From: Mycolicibacterium hodleri | Lineage (GTDB): Bacteria; Actinomycetota; Actinomycetes; Mycobacteriales; Mycobacteriaceae | Assembly (NCBI RefSeq): GCF_025822245.1 | Contig: NZ_JACKTL010000008.1 | Coordinates: 62,001-126,000 of the forward strand | Length of the DNA: 64,000 bases | Direction: 5' to 3' | Shown here: piece after piece, positions 28,220 to 37,299 of the stretch | Numbering within the stretch: the first letter of the stretch is position 1 | Layout of the letters: the number at the start of each line of letters is the position of its first letter | The notes under the pieces: generated by a model | The model's input: only the letters and a program-made list of their open reading frames with translations | What the model was told of the DNA's origin: nothing | Databases searched by the model: none | Position numbers and translations under genes: made by a program

Positions 28220-28618
28220 CTACCAGACGTAGGCGAGGACTTCGCCGCCCACGCCTTGTCGAGCTGCCTGACGGTCGGTGAGCAGACCCGAGGACGTGGA
28301 GATGATCGCCACGCCCAGGCCACCGAGAACGCGGGGCAAGTTGGTTGACTTCGCGTACACGCGCAGGCCGGGCTTGGAGACCCGCTTCAGGCCCGCAATG
28401 CTGCGTTCGCGACTGGGTCCGTACTTGAGTTGCACCACGAGCGCCTTGCCAACCCGAGCATCCTCGGTGTGGAAGTCGGTGATGTAGCCCTGCTCCTTGA
28501 GGATCTCGGCAATGTGCACCTTGATCTTCGAGTGAGGCAGGGTCACCTCGTCGTGGTACGCCGAATTGGCGTTGCGCAGACGTGTCAAGAAGTCTGCGAT
28601 CGGGTCCGTCATGGTCAT
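28220..28618 (-). CDS. rpsH: 30S ribosomal protein S8
   Basis: The 132-residue protein begins [18 protein letters not shown] and ends with the conserved [20 protein letters not shown]. In E. coli S8 is the translational repressor of the spc operon. I saw no obvious S8-like target hairpin near rplE here, although a structural search would be needed. An alternative start two codons in (ATG 28612) is possible. Confidence 0.97.
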   Translation of the reverse strand: MTMTDPIADFLTRLRNANSAYHDEVTLPHSKIKVHIAEILKEQGYITDFHTEDARVGKALVVQLKYGPSRERSIAGLKRVSKPGLRVYAKSTNLPRVLGGLGVAIISTSSGLLTDRQAARQGVGGEVLAYVW

Positions 28619-28715
28619 GACAGCCAGCTCACCTTCCTCGCGACGGTTCCCGCCGGGTTCAACACCCTTGGGGGCCTACCGCGTGCTTTCCTAGTTATGT
28701 CTGTTGGTTAGGGGG

Positions 28716-28901
28716 TTACCAGCTGGACTTCTGGACACCGGGCAATTCGCCGGCATGCGCCATCTCCCGCAGGCAGATGCGGCACAGGCCGAACTTGCGG
28801 AACACCGCGTGCGGACGTCCACACTTGTTGCAACGCGTGTAACCGCGCACCTTGAACTTCGGCTTCTTGTTGGCCTTGTTGACCAGCGCCTTCTTTGCCA
28901 T
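28716..28901 (-). CDS. rpsN: 30S ribosomal protein S14, zinc-binding (type Z)
   Basis: The 61-residue short form begins [16 protein letters not shown] and carries two CxxC zinc pairs (CNKCG and CRIC). It is therefore the C+ form used under zinc-replete conditions; mycobacteria usually have a zinc-free paralogue elsewhere. The start is ATG 28901; the frame extends upstream without another plausible start. It lies between rplE and rpsH, with a 97-nt gap before rpsH that holds no recognisable element. Confidence 0.97.
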   Translation of the reverse strand: MAKKALVNKANKKPKFKVRGYTRCNKCGRPHAVFRKFGLCRICLREMAHAGELPGVQKSSW

Positions 28902-28905
28902 CTGC

Positions 28906-29472
28906 TCAGTTCTCCTTGAACGGGAAGCCCAGCGCACGCAGCAGCGCCCGGCCTTCGTCGTCGTTGGTCGCCGACGTGACGACGGTGATGTCCATGCCGC
29001 GCGGACGATCGATGCTGTCCACGTCGATCTCGTGGAACACCGACTGCTCGGTCAGGCCGAAGGTGTAGTTGCCGCTGCCGTCGAACTGCTTGGGCGACAG
29101 GCCGCGGAAGTCGCGGATACGCGGGAGGCTGATCGAGACCAGCCGGTCGAGGAACTCCCACATGCGGTCGCCGCGCAGCGTCACGCGGGCGCCAATGGGC
29201 ATCCCCTCGCGAAGCTTGAACTGGGCGATGGACTTGCGGGCCTTGCGGATTTCCGGCTTCTGGCCGGTGATCAGCTGCAAGTCGGTGACCGCGCCGTTGA
29301 TCAGCTTTGCGTCGCGGGCGGCGTCACCGACACCCATGTTGACGATGACCTTGACCACGCCGGGGATCTGCATGACGTTGTCGTAGGAGAACTGCTCGTT
29401 GAGCGAGCCCTTGATCTCGTCGAGGTAGCGCTGCTTGAGGCGGGGCAGCGTCTTGGTCTCTGCGGTAGTCAT
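28906..29472 (-). CDS. rplE: 50S ribosomal protein L5
   Basis: The 188-residue 5S-rRNA-binding protein shows [40 protein letters not shown] and the C-terminal [20 protein letters not shown]. Length is typical of actinobacterial L5. It follows rplX after 2 nt and precedes rpsN by 4 nt. Confidence 0.97.
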   Translation of the reverse strand: MTTAETKTLPRLKQRYLDEIKGSLNEQFSYDNVMQIPGVVKVIVNMGVGDAARDAKLINGAVTDLQLITGQKPEIRKARKSIAQFKLREGMPIGARVTLRGDRMWEFLDRLVSISLPRIRDFRGLSPKQFDGSGNYTFGLTEQSVFHEIDVDSIDRPRGMDITVVTSATNDDEGRALLRALGFPFKEN

Positions 29473-29474
29473 CT

Positions 29475-29792
29475 CTAGATGTCCTTGCCGTTCTTCTTCG
29501 ACACGCGGACCTTCTTGCCGGTCTCTTCGTCGAAGCGGTAGCCGATGCGGGTGGGGTTGCCATCGGAGTCGACGACCATCACGTTGGAGACGTGAATCGG
29601 CGCCTCCTGCGTGACGATGCCGCCCGAGGATGCACCACGCTCGTTCTGAGAGACGGCGGTGTGCTTCTTGATCCGGTTCACGCCCTCGACGAGGACCTTC
29701 TCGCGGGTCGGGTAGGCAACCAGGACCTTGCCCTTGGCGCCCTTGTCCTTGCCAGAGATGACCAGGACGGTGTCACCCTTGTGCACCTTCAT
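29475..29792 (-). CDS. rplX: 50S ribosomal protein L24
   Basis: The 105-residue protein begins with the KOW motif ([20 protein letters not shown]) and continues [13 protein letters not shown]. It is an assembly initiator of the large subunit. It abuts rplN with no intergenic base (29792/29793) and precedes rplE by 2 nt. Confidence 0.97.
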   Translation of the reverse strand: MKVHKGDTVLVISGKDKGAKGKVLVAYPTREKVLVEGVNRIKKHTAVSQNERGASSGGIVTQEAPIHVSNVMVVDSDGNPTRIGYRFDEETGKKVRVSKKNGKDI

Positions 29793-30161
29793 TTACAACA
29801 CCTCCGGGGCAAGCGAGACGATCTTCATGAAGCGCTTCTCGCGCAGCTCGCGACCGACCGGTCCGAAGATGCGGGTTCCGCGCGGATCGTTGTCGGGCTT
29901 GATGATGACGGCGGCGTTCTCGTCGAACTTGATGTAGCTGCCGTCGGCACGCCGGCGCTCCTTGACGGTGCGCACGATGACGGCCTTGACGACCTCACCC
30001 TTCTTGATGTTGCCACCGGGGATGGCGTCCTTGACGGTCGCCACGATGACATCGCCGATGCCGGCGTAACGCCTACCCGAGCCACCGAGTACGCGAATGC
30101 ACAAGATCTCCTTGGCGCCCGTGTTGTCGGCGATCTTGAGCCGCGATTCCTGCTGAATCAC
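29793..30161 (-). CDS. rplN: 50S ribosomal protein L14
   Basis: The 122-residue protein begins (V)[17 protein letters not shown] and ends [13 protein letters not shown], matching mycobacterial L14 in length. GTG 30161 is selected because GGAG lies 5 nt upstream and it matches the conserved N-terminus; an in-frame ATG at 30212 would add 17 unconserved residues. It is the first gene of the spc block. The 222 nt upstream contain no gene and presumably carry its promoter, which I could not place with confidence. Confidence 0.96.
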   Translation of the reverse strand: MIQQESRLKIADNTGAKEILCIRVLGGSGRRYAGIGDVIVATVKDAIPGGNIKKGEVVKAVIVRTVKERRRADGSYIKFDENAAVIIKPDNDPRGTRIFGPVGRELREKRFMKIVSLAPEVL

Positions 30162-30383
30162 TAGATCTCCTCGAATCGATTGCACGACGAACAGCAATGA
30201 ACTGCTCGACATGCGCGGTCTTCGTCACCGAAGGGCACGCAGGGTGTCCGCTCACTTGCGAAAGCGACCACCGAGGTCTGCCCTGGGCAACCCCTACATA
30301 GTAGGGGCGCGAGGTCCGTGCACCAAATCGTCCCACGGGACCCCTCGGGGCAGGGTGACCGCGACGTCCGCGGTCGGAGTGAT

Positions 30384-31382
30384 TCAGAGGTCGACGACGC
30401 AGCGAAATCCGATGTGCGTGGTGGAGCTGTCCTGCGACTGCGACGACCGGGCGGCGGGCCGGTAGCGGTGGCAGTACTCCGGGGCGCACAGGTGGGAGCC
30501 ACCCTTCAGCGTTTGGTTGACGCTCGGGTCGGGTTCGTGGGACGGCGTGCAGCAGCCCTTCCCCGGTCGCTCCGCTCCTGCCCGCCGGTGCTGATCCCCC
30601 GGTCGCTCCGCTCCTGCCCGCCGGTGCTGATCCCCCCGTCGCTCCGCTCCTGCCCGCCGGTGCTGATCCCCCGGTCGCTCCGCTCCTGCCCGCCGGTGCC
30701 GCATCGTGTACCGAGTCGACGTCCACTCCCACACGTTGCCGATCATGTCCACGAGCCCGAAACCGTTCGGGGGGAACTCCCCCACCGGCGACGTGCCGAC
30801 CCAGCCGCGGGCACCGTCGTTGCGGTAGGGAAAGCGGCCCTGCCACGTGTTGGCCATCAGTTCCCCGTCGACCGTGGCCTGCTCACCCCACGCGTAGGTG
30901 GTGCACGCCCCGCCCCGCGCCGCGTACTCCCATTCGGACTCCGTCGGCAGGCGACGCCCCGCCCAACTGGCGTAGGCGGCGGCGTCGGGATACGAGATCT
31001 GCACGACGGGGTGGTCGAGCCGATCGTCGACCGTGCTGCCGCATCCGCCCGGGTGCCGCCAGGACGCGTCCGGTGCCCAATCCCACCATTGCCGCCAGTC
31101 CCGCAGGTCGACGGGGCCGGAAGTCGGCCGGAAGACCAGCGCGCCGGGAACCAGGTCGGCCTCGGCCACCCCGGGATAGGCCTCCGGGTCCAGTGGGCGT
31201 TCGGCGACCGTGACGTATCCGGTGTCCTCGACGAACCGGGCGAACTGCGCGTTGGTGACCGGATGCCGCTCGACGGCCAGGGCGCCGACGACCGCGGTGT
31301 GGACGGGGGTTTCCTCGGGGTAGAACGCCGTCGACCCCATCTGAAACGCTCCGCCCGGCAGCTCGATCAGCTCCGTCAGCAT
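30384..31382 (-). CDS. Formylglycine-generating enzyme family protein (sulfatase-activating) with internal tandem repeat
   Basis: It oxidises a sulfatase active-site Cys to formylglycine. The 332-residue SUMF1-type protein shows PGGAFQMGS, HPVTNAQFARFVEDTGYV, WRHPGG, RRLPTESEWEYAARGG, NTWQGRFPYRNDG, GNVWEW and the redox Cys pair in GGSHLCAPEYC (C299, C304), so catalysis looks intact. Residues about 229-273, between GNVWEWTSTRYTM and KGCCTPS, are nearly four copies of the 12-residue unit GDQHRRAGAERP, encoded by a 36-bp tandem repeat. That segment is short and non-repetitive in the homologue I recall (Rv0712). Its substrate is surely the arylsulfatase encoded just upstream on the same strand. 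Confidence 0.9.
   Translation of the reverse strand: MLTELIELPGGAFQMGSTAFYPEETPVHTAVVGALAVERHPVTNAQFARFVEDTGYVTVAERPLDPEAYPGVAEADLVPGALVFRPTSGPVDLRDWRQWWDWAPDASWRHPGGCGSTVDDRLDHPVVQISYPDAAAYASWAGRRLPTESEWEYAARGGACTTYAWGEQATVDGELMANTWQGRFPYRNDGARGWVGTSPVGEFPPNGFGLVDMIGNVWEWTSTRYTMRHRRAGAERPGDQHRRAGAERRGDQHRRAGAERPGDQHRRAGAERPGKGCCTPSHEPDPSVNQTLKGGSHLCAPEYCHRYRPAARSSQSQDSSTTHIGFRCVVDL
30565..30699. repeat. 36-bp in-frame tandem repeat (3.75 copies)
   Basis: Units at 30565-30600, 30601-30636, 30637-30672 and a partial one at 30673-30699. Copies 1 and 2 are identical; copy 3 differs by one base (first G to C), which changes Pro to Arg in the product. The period is exactly 12 codons, so the frame of the formylglycine-generating enzyme is kept. 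Confidence 0.95.
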
Positions 31383-31404
31383 GCCGTTCAGGGTAGGCCT
31401 GGCG

Positions 31405-33753
31405 TCAGTCCTTGGAGAACGCCTGCGCCAGTTCCCGTTCCACGTCCCGGTAGGGCGTACCCGATACGTCGATTACCACCTTGGCGATCGTGCCGCCCGT
31501 AAAGGGGTACGGCGCCCGATACGCGGTCGACACAGCTTGGCCTGGGTTGCGGCCCACGGCCACTCCCCCGCCAGCCAGGCCGAACATCCCCGGGTGCGTT
31601 CGGACGGCCGCCCTGGTGGCGACTGTCTGCTCGTCGACGAACAGCGTGACCTCGCCGAGCGGGGTATGACCGCCCTCCACGGTGCCCGTTCTGGTGTAGC
31701 TGACGCCGAAGACGTGGCTGCCCAAGGGAATTCGGTCGGCCGCGATGACGCGCTGTTCGTCCTCCCCCATGAAGTTGTAGACGTACTGGAGCTTGCCGTC
31801 CTGGACGAACAGGACGTGACCCCCGTGACCGGCGCCCTGCTTGACCAACACCCCGTCGGCGTCGGCGTCCTCGACGGTGACCTCAGCCAGCACCGTGAAG
31901 GACTGACCCCTGAGCTCGACCGCGGCTCCTATCCCGACTTCGGCGGTGCCGGGATAGTAGGTGAAGGTCTGTCGGCCCTCGGACAGGTATGGCCGCCACC
32001 CCGACAGGGTTTCGATCATTCCGAGGTCGGCCAGCGGGAGACCGTTGTACTTGGCCGCCTCGGCGAACCAGAGCGCCTTGAGTTCCTCGAGCTTCTCGGG
32101 CTGCTCCCCCGCAAGGTCGTGGCATTGACTGCGGTCGGCCTCGATGTGGAACAGCTCCCAGCGATCCTGGTCGAAGTGCGACCAGCCCGACGGGCTGGCG
32201 GCGTGCACCGTGTTGGCGAACCACCCGTCGTGCCAGATGCCCCGGGTGCCGAGCATCGTGTAGAACTGCGTCGTCTTGCCGGTGTCGGCGTCCGGGTCGG
32301 CGAGCGCGGCCTTGAAGCTGATGCCGTCCAGCGGCTTCTGCGTGATGCCGCCGACCTCGTCGGGCGGGGTGATGCCGAGCAGGTCGTAGATCGTCGGCGT
32401 CACGTCGCAGACGTTGACGTAGGTGTCGCGCACCTCGCCATGGGCGTCGATTCCGTTGGGCCAGGAGATGATTGCGGTGTCGGCGATGCCGCCCTCGTGC
32501 GAGGCGTAGCGCTTGAACAGCTTGTACGGCGTGTTGAACGCCATCGCCCACCCGATGGGGTAGTGGTTGTAGGTCTCGGGGCCGCCCAATTGGTCGTAGA
32601 AGCGGAGGCTCTCCTCGACGGTGTCGATGTACCCGTTGAAGAACTTGACCTCGTTGACCGAGCCGTTCGGACCGCCCTCGCCGCTGGCTCCGTTGTCGGA
32701 GATGACGACGATGATGGTGTCGTCGAGCTGACCCGACTCCTCGAGGTAGTCGAGGATCCGGCCGATCTGCGCGTCGGTGTAGGACAGGAAGCCGGCGAAC
32801 ACCTCGGCCATCCGGCTGAACAGCCGCTTCTCCTCGTCGTTCAGGGTGTCCCACGGCCGGACGGTGTCCTGGTACGGCCAGGCTTCGCCGTTGGGGCCCG
32901 TGACGTCGAGATACGGGTTGACGGGTGACAGTTCGGTGTCCGGTGGCACGATGCCGAGCTTCTTCTGATTCTCGAGGACGATCTCGCGGTACGCCTCGTA
33001 TCCCATGTCGAAGCGGCCGGCGTACTTGTCGGCCCACTCCTTGAAGACGTGATGTGGAGCGTGGCCCGCACCGGGGCACAGGTAGTTGAACCACGGCTTG
33101 TCGGGCGCGATCACCTTGGCGTCGCGGATGAACTCAATGGTCTTGTCGGCCAAATCCTTCGAGAGGTGGTAGCCGTCCTCGGGCGTGGCCGGCGGGGGCA
33201 CGGGATGGTTGTCGTAGACCAGCTCGGGATACCACTGGTCGGTCTCGCCGCCCATGAATCCGTAGAAGCGTTCGAAGCCCCGGCTGAGGGGCCAATGCCG
33301 TTTGGCGGCAGCGAGATTGGATTCCTCGAGTGGGGTGAGGTGCCACTTGCCGACGCAGTAGGTGTTGTATCCCCGCTCGGCGAGCACCTCCGAGAGGAGG
33401 GCGGTGTCCCTGGGGATGCGGCCGTTGCAGTTGGGGAATCCGTTGGTGAACTCCTCGACGGTCGCCATTCCGACTGTGGTGGCGTTGCGTCCGGTGAGCA
33501 GCGAGGCCCTGGTCGGCGAGCACAGGGCGGTGGTGTGGAACTGCGACAGGCGCACGCCCCGTTCGGCGATCCGGCTCATGGCGGGCATCTCGACGAGTCC
33601 GCCGAAGCAGTCCCACGTCGCGATGCCGGTGTCATCCCACACCAGGTACAGCACGTTGGGCGAATCGGGCGGTGCCACGGGCGCCTGGTAGGGGCCCCAG
33701 TCCGGCGAGGAGTCGCGGATGTCGAGTTCGATCTTGCCCGTGAAGTCCGTCAT
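31405..33753 (-). CDS. atsA: Type I arylsulfatase
   Basis: It hydrolyses sulfate esters using a formylglycine derived from Cys78 in LCSPTRASLLTGRN, the full CxPxR signature. The 782-residue protein shows metal ligands in VWDDTGIATWD (D40, D41), VGKWHLTP, APHHVFKEW and SDNGASGEGG. A C-terminal region of about 200 residues resembles a LamG/concanavalin-like beta domain. ATG 33753 (MTDFTGKIELDIRDSSPDWG) matches the conserved N-terminus. The activating enzyme lies 22 nt downstream. The pair occupies the same place as Rv0711-Rv0712 in M. tuberculosis. No signal peptide, so it is probably cytoplasmic. Confidence 0.95.
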   Translation of the reverse strand: MTDFTGKIELDIRDSSPDWGPYQAPVAPPDSPNVLYLVWDDTGIATWDCFGGLVEMPAMSRIAERGVRLSQFHTTALCSPTRASLLTGRNATTVGMATVEEFTNGFPNCNGRIPRDTALLSEVLAERGYNTYCVGKWHLTPLEESNLAAAKRHWPLSRGFERFYGFMGGETDQWYPELVYDNHPVPPPATPEDGYHLSKDLADKTIEFIRDAKVIAPDKPWFNYLCPGAGHAPHHVFKEWADKYAGRFDMGYEAYREIVLENQKKLGIVPPDTELSPVNPYLDVTGPNGEAWPYQDTVRPWDTLNDEEKRLFSRMAEVFAGFLSYTDAQIGRILDYLEESGQLDDTIIVVISDNGASGEGGPNGSVNEVKFFNGYIDTVEESLRFYDQLGGPETYNHYPIGWAMAFNTPYKLFKRYASHEGGIADTAIISWPNGIDAHGEVRDTYVNVCDVTPTIYDLLGITPPDEVGGITQKPLDGISFKAALADPDADTGKTTQFYTMLGTRGIWHDGWFANTVHAASPSGWSHFDQDRWELFHIEADRSQCHDLAGEQPEKLEELKALWFAEAAKYNGLPLADLGMIETLSGWRPYLSEGRQTFTYYPGTAEVGIGAAVELRGQSFTVLAEVTVEDADADGVLVKQGAGHGGHVLFVQDGKLQYVYNFMGEDEQRVIAADRIPLGSHVFGVSYTRTGTVEGGHTPLGEVTLFVDEQTVATRAAVRTHPGMFGLAGGGVAVGRNPGQAVSTAYRAPYPFTGGTIAKVVIDVSGTPYRDVERELAQAFSKD

Positions 33754-33916
33754 CGCGCCCCGTCCAGGTCGGTGGATCGCCTGGTCTCGACGATCGCCAG
33801 GAGAGTACACCCGGGCCCGTCCAGACGACCGGCATATTGACGACACTGCCGGTCCCGCAGGGCGGCCACGACGCGCGTCGGTCGTCTCAGAACACGTTGT
33901 CCGCCAACGGCTCGCG

Positions 33917-35632
33917 CTACCGGCGGTTGCCGTCGCCGTTGCGCGTCCCGGTCGCGGGCGGCGGGCCGCCGTTGCCGCCGGGTTTGCGGTAGACGCGCCT
34001 GCGCCGTTTGGCCTTGGTCGCGTACATCGCCGAGTCCGCGTCGCGCAGGATCTCGATGGCGGTGCGCTCGTCGTCCGGCGCCACGACGGTGACGCCGATG
34101 CTGCCCTGCGTGCGCACGGTGGCCGCGCCGAGCTTCATCGGTTCGGCGAGGTTGCGCTCCAACCGGATGACGTACGAGGCGAGCTCGGCGGGGCTGACGT
34201 CACCCGCGACCAGGGTGACGAACTCGTCGCCGCCGAGCCGGCCCACGACGTCGTTCGGCCCGACGGACGCGCGAAGACAGCGGCCGACGCCCTGCAGCAG
34301 CTCGTCACCGGAGTCGTGGCCCAGCGAGTCGTTGATCGCCTTGAGGTTGTCGAGGTCGATGAAGAGCACCGCGCCGAGGCGGCGATCTCCGTGGGCGCGA
34401 AGGGAATCGGCGATCTGGTTGAGGATCGCCGCGCGATTGGGAAGGCCGGTCAGGGCGTCGTGGGTGGCTCGGTAGGTCAGCCGCTCGCGAGCAACCTGCT
34501 CGGCGGTGATGTCGGAGAATGACACCAGGATCGCGGTCCCGTGGCGGTCGTCGGTGTCCAGCGGCCGGCAGCTCACCCGAAGCCAGGTCCGCCGCCCGTC
34601 GGGACGGTCGATTCCGATGATCGACCCCTGAAAGGGCCGCCCGGTTCGGACGGTCTGCGCGACGGGGTGGTCTCGTGGGTCGATGGGATGGCGGCTGGCG
34701 TCGTACATCGGGATCCGGTGCACCGCGCGCCCGTCTCCCCCGATCATCGTCGCGGCCGACTGGCCGAGGATCCGCTCGGCCGCAGGATTGACCGAGGTGA
34801 CGCTGCCCGTCCCGTCGACGACGAGGATGCCTTCCTCGAGGGAGTTGACGATCTTGCGGAGAAGTCGTTCTCCGCCACGGGACTTGGTTTCGTCGGTGCA
34901 CGCCAGGACGTAGCCGGTGTCCAAGGGGGAGATCGACATTCGGACGATCAACGGCTGACCGTCGGCCGTGTGGTGCGAGGCCAGCACCACGCCGCCGCTC
35001 TCCACCACCGCCGCGGGGTCGAAGGTGGCGCCGACTGCTTCGCCGATCGGGGTGGCCAACGCATTGGCGGCGGGGCGCTGGTAGATGACCTCCGCGGCTC
35101 GGTTCCACTTCGTCACCAGACCGGTGACCGTGGTCGCGATGATGGCGACGTCGACGCGGTCGACCAGGGCTGCTTGGTAGCGCAGACTGCGTTGTGCGGT
35201 GCGGACGAACGTCAGGTCGCGCAGGGTCACGTGGTAGGCGGGTGAACCTTCCCAGGTGGTCAGCGTGGTGACCGTCTCGACGTCGAGCGTCGTCCCGTCC
35301 AGGCGCAACAGCACTCCCTCGGACGCGCGGGTCACGTCGCCGTCGTGACGCAGCGCCGCCATCCGGGTGAGCACCGACTCGATCGAGTCGGCGTGGATGA
35401 AGTCCACCAACGGCTGGCCGAGCACCTGGTCGGAGTATTGGGCGCCCACCCAACGCACCGCCGTCAGGTTGGCGTAGACGACGCGACCGTCCTGATGCAC
35501 GACGATGCCGTCGGGACTCTTGTCGACGAGACGGCGAAACGGTGCGTCACCGAAGTTGCCGTCCCCGTGGGCACTACGACCGTTGCGACGGGTCGCTCCG
35601 TCGTGACGGGTGCTGAAGTCGGGGTTGGCCAT
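33917..35632 (-). CDS. Multi-PAS GGDEF diguanylate cyclase
   Basis: The 571-residue protein has three PAS-like segments (about residues 28-140, 150-265 and 270-390) and a GGDEF domain that starts THDALTGLPNRAAIL and has an intact GGDEF motif at 467-471. The RxxD inhibitory site usually found five residues before it reads GPND, so product inhibition through that site is unlikely. The C-terminal tail is rich in Gly, Pro and Arg. There are no membrane helices. It follows an EAL/DICT protein (46-nt gap, same strand), forming a c-di-GMP synthesis and breakdown pair. Confidence 0.92.
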   Translation of the reverse strand: MANPDFSTRHDGATRRNGRSAHGDGNFGDAPFRRLVDKSPDGIVVHQDGRVVYANLTAVRWVGAQYSDQVLGQPLVDFIHADSIESVLTRMAALRHDGDVTRASEGVLLRLDGTTLDVETVTTLTTWEGSPAYHVTLRDLTFVRTAQRSLRYQAALVDRVDVAIIATTVTGLVTKWNRAAEVIYQRPAANALATPIGEAVGATFDPAAVVESGGVVLASHHTADGQPLIVRMSISPLDTGYVLACTDETKSRGGERLLRKIVNSLEEGILVVDGTGSVTSVNPAAERILGQSAATMIGGDGRAVHRIPMYDASRHPIDPRDHPVAQTVRTGRPFQGSIIGIDRPDGRRTWLRVSCRPLDTDDRHGTAILVSFSDITAEQVARERLTYRATHDALTGLPNRAAILNQIADSLRAHGDRRLGAVLFIDLDNLKAINDSLGHDSGDELLQGVGRCLRASVGPNDVVGRLGGDEFVTLVAGDVSPAELASYVIRLERNLAEPMKLGAATVRTQGSIGVTVVAPDDERTAIEILRDADSAMYATKAKRRRRVYRKPGGNGGPPPATGTRNGDGNRR

Positions 35633-35678
35633 CGCGATCAGCCGTCCGGACGGCCAGGATGTCGCCGAGTGCGACGCA

Positions 35679-36995
35679 TTACCGCACCCTGTTCAGCAAG
35701 GCCGAGGCCACCGCGGTGACGACAGTGCGGTCGTGGGTGACGACGAAGTCGAACTCGCGGTCGTCGTCGGCCGTCGGGACCTGGCCACGGCGTTCCCGGG
35801 CGACGAGCGCGGCGGCGGTGTGGGGGCCCAGCGTGACGACCACCCACTGCGAACCAAGCGTGTCGGTTGCGTCGAGCGTGACGACCCGCACTCCGACGGG
35901 GTGGTTGGGGGCGATGTTGGTGCCGAAGACGGCCACCAGCGGGCTGGTCGCCGCCAGGGCTTCGTAGCGGCGGCGGGTGGGCAGACCGAAGTGCACTCCG
36001 TCCTGAAGGGCGGTCAAGACCATCGGGGTGTCCTCGCGATGGCGTGCCTGCTCCTCGAGGTGCCGGGAGATCGTCATCAGAGTGGGCTTGCGCGCCGTCC
36101 GCATCGACGGGTCGTCGGCGACCACGTCGAACGGGGTGTCGAAGGAGGTGAGGACACCCGGCCGGACGGTGGGCGGCGACCAGGCTCCCGTCGTGGCGTG
36201 CAGGGGCAGCGGGCTTGGCTTGCCGAAGAGGAATCCCTGCCCCAGGGTCGCCCCCCACGCGAGCGCCTGCTCGACGTGCTCGTCGGTCTCGATGCCCTCG
36301 GCGACGATCAGGGTTGCCCGCCGCTCGCGGTGAGCCATGATCGCGGCGCTGGTCTTGGCGGTGTCGGCGTTCGGCGGGTCCTGAATCAGCTTGTTGGCCA
36401 GCTTGATGACCTCCGGACTGACGATGTCCAAGAGTGCCAACGACTCCGGGTTGTCTCCTACGTCGTCGAGCGCGATCGCGATGCCGTCGGCCCGCAACGC
36501 CGCGACCTTGCGGAGAAGCGTCGGCAGGTGACCAAGCAGGTTTCGTTCGGTGAGCTCGTAGATCAGGGCGAACTCGTCGTGCCCACGCTGGACGATCTCG
36601 CTGTCGGCGCGACCGGTGTAGTCGCTCGCCGGCTCGGAGTTCACCCCGAGGAACGCACCCTTGCTGAGGCCGCCGCGCAGGGCGGCGTCGATCGCCCTGT
36701 CGATGCAGACCCTGTCGAGCTCGGTGACCTGCCGGGTGGCGGCGGCGTAGGCGAACACCTCCTGAGGGCCGAGCTGCGGTTGCCGCGGCCAGCGCGCCAG
36801 TGCCTCGAATCCGACGACGGTCCCCGACGGCAACGACACGATGGGCTGGAAGAAGGGTGCGACGCCCTCGCCGGTGACGGCGTCGTCCAGGTCGGAGTGC
36901 GCGCCGCTGACGTCCCACTGCACTCCGTTGCCACTCACCCGCGACCCGCCTTCCTCGAGGTCCGGACGCCAGGAGGGCCGGGCCCTCGTGCCCAA
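35679..36995 (-). CDS. EAL-domain c-di-GMP phosphodiesterase with C-terminal DICT-like sensor domain
   Basis: The 438-residue protein has an EAL domain with the expected catalytic positions: E64 in GFEALAR, N119, E150 in YELTE, D177/D178 in ALDDVGDN, K198 in VIKLAN, and E233/E236 in VAEGIETDEH. Hydrolysis of c-di-GMP is therefore plausible. Residues about 290-430 (RYEALAATSPLVAVFG to FDFVVTHDRTVVTAVASALL) fit the DICT sensory domain. The start is uncertain: GTG 36995 or GTG 36938. It is first in a pair with the PAS-GGDEF gene, inside the gap between the S10 and spc operons. Confidence 0.88.
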   Translation of the reverse strand: MGTRARPSWRPDLEEGGSRVSGNGVQWDVSGAHSDLDDAVTGEGVAPFFQPIVSLPSGTVVGFEALARWPRQPQLGPQEVFAYAAATRQVTELDRVCIDRAIDAALRGGLSKGAFLGVNSEPASDYTGRADSEIVQRGHDEFALIYELTERNLLGHLPTLLRKVAALRADGIAIALDDVGDNPESLALLDIVSPEVIKLANKLIQDPPNADTAKTSAAIMAHRERRATLIVAEGIETDEHVEQALAWGATLGQGFLFGKPSPLPLHATTGAWSPPTVRPGVLTSFDTPFDVVADDPSMRTARKPTLMTISRHLEEQARHREDTPMVLTALQDGVHFGLPTRRRYEALAATSPLVAVFGTNIAPNHPVGVRVVTLDATDTLGSQWVVVTLGPHTAAALVARERRGQVPTADDDREFDFVVTHDRTVVTAVASALLNRVR

Positions 36996-37123
36996 GCCGT
37001 CCTGTCCGTCGTCGCATCGCCAGCCGTGCAGTTAATCCACGGGCCCTGCGCCAAGGGCATCATAGCGGTCGGCCGAACCATAGTGCTTCATCTCGGGGTC
37101 CGTTGCCTGCCGCGTGCCCAGAC

Positions 37124-37136
37124 GTTGTTATACAAC
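37124..37136. promoter_or_regulatory. Short palindrome, possible operator of the EAL-GGDEF genes
   Basis: GTTGT-TAT-ACAAC is a perfect 5-3-5 inverted repeat in locally AT-rich sequence, of the kind bound by small dimeric regulators. No regulator gene is nearby, so the function is a guess. Confidence 0.3.
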
Positions 37137-37255
37137 TAGGAGACGTTGCGAAGCCACGGTTCGGTGTTTGCCGCCACGGTGACCCATGTCGCGCGACGGG
37201 ATCTTGGCTCGCTGCGGTCAGCAACACCTTCGCCGGCGGTCCATCGACGAAGAAA

Positions 37256-37282
37256 CCCCCGCACGCCTAGGGCGTACGGGGG
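37256..37282 (-). terminator. Terminator of the S10 operon
   Basis: CCCCCGCACGCC-TAG-GGCGTACGGGGG forms a 12-bp stem with one mismatch and a 3-nt loop, 17 nt beyond the rpsQ stop. It cuts the S10 operon off from the sulfatase/c-di-GMP block downstream. Confidence 0.82.
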
Positions 37283-37299
37283 TCTCCAGAGCTGTGGTG

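Larger units (their letters stand above)
36996..37299. other. Intergenic region between the EAL gene and rpsQ
   Basis: No convincing gene is present in these 304 nt. It holds a palindrome at 37124-37136 (GTTGT-TAT-ACAAC) about 130 nt upstream of the EAL gene, and a terminator hairpin at 37256-37282 close to the rpsQ stop. The promoter of the EAL-GGDEF pair is presumably here but was not localised. Confidence 0.6.

Noticed and set aside
30565..30699. CRISPR-like direct repeats
   Set aside because: The repeats are contiguous without spacers and lie in frame inside the formylglycine-generating enzyme gene.
35638..37017. Minus-strand frame of 459 codons overlapping the EAL gene in another frame
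   Set aside because: Arg/Pro/His-rich composition; the EAL catalytic residues are in the alternative frame.
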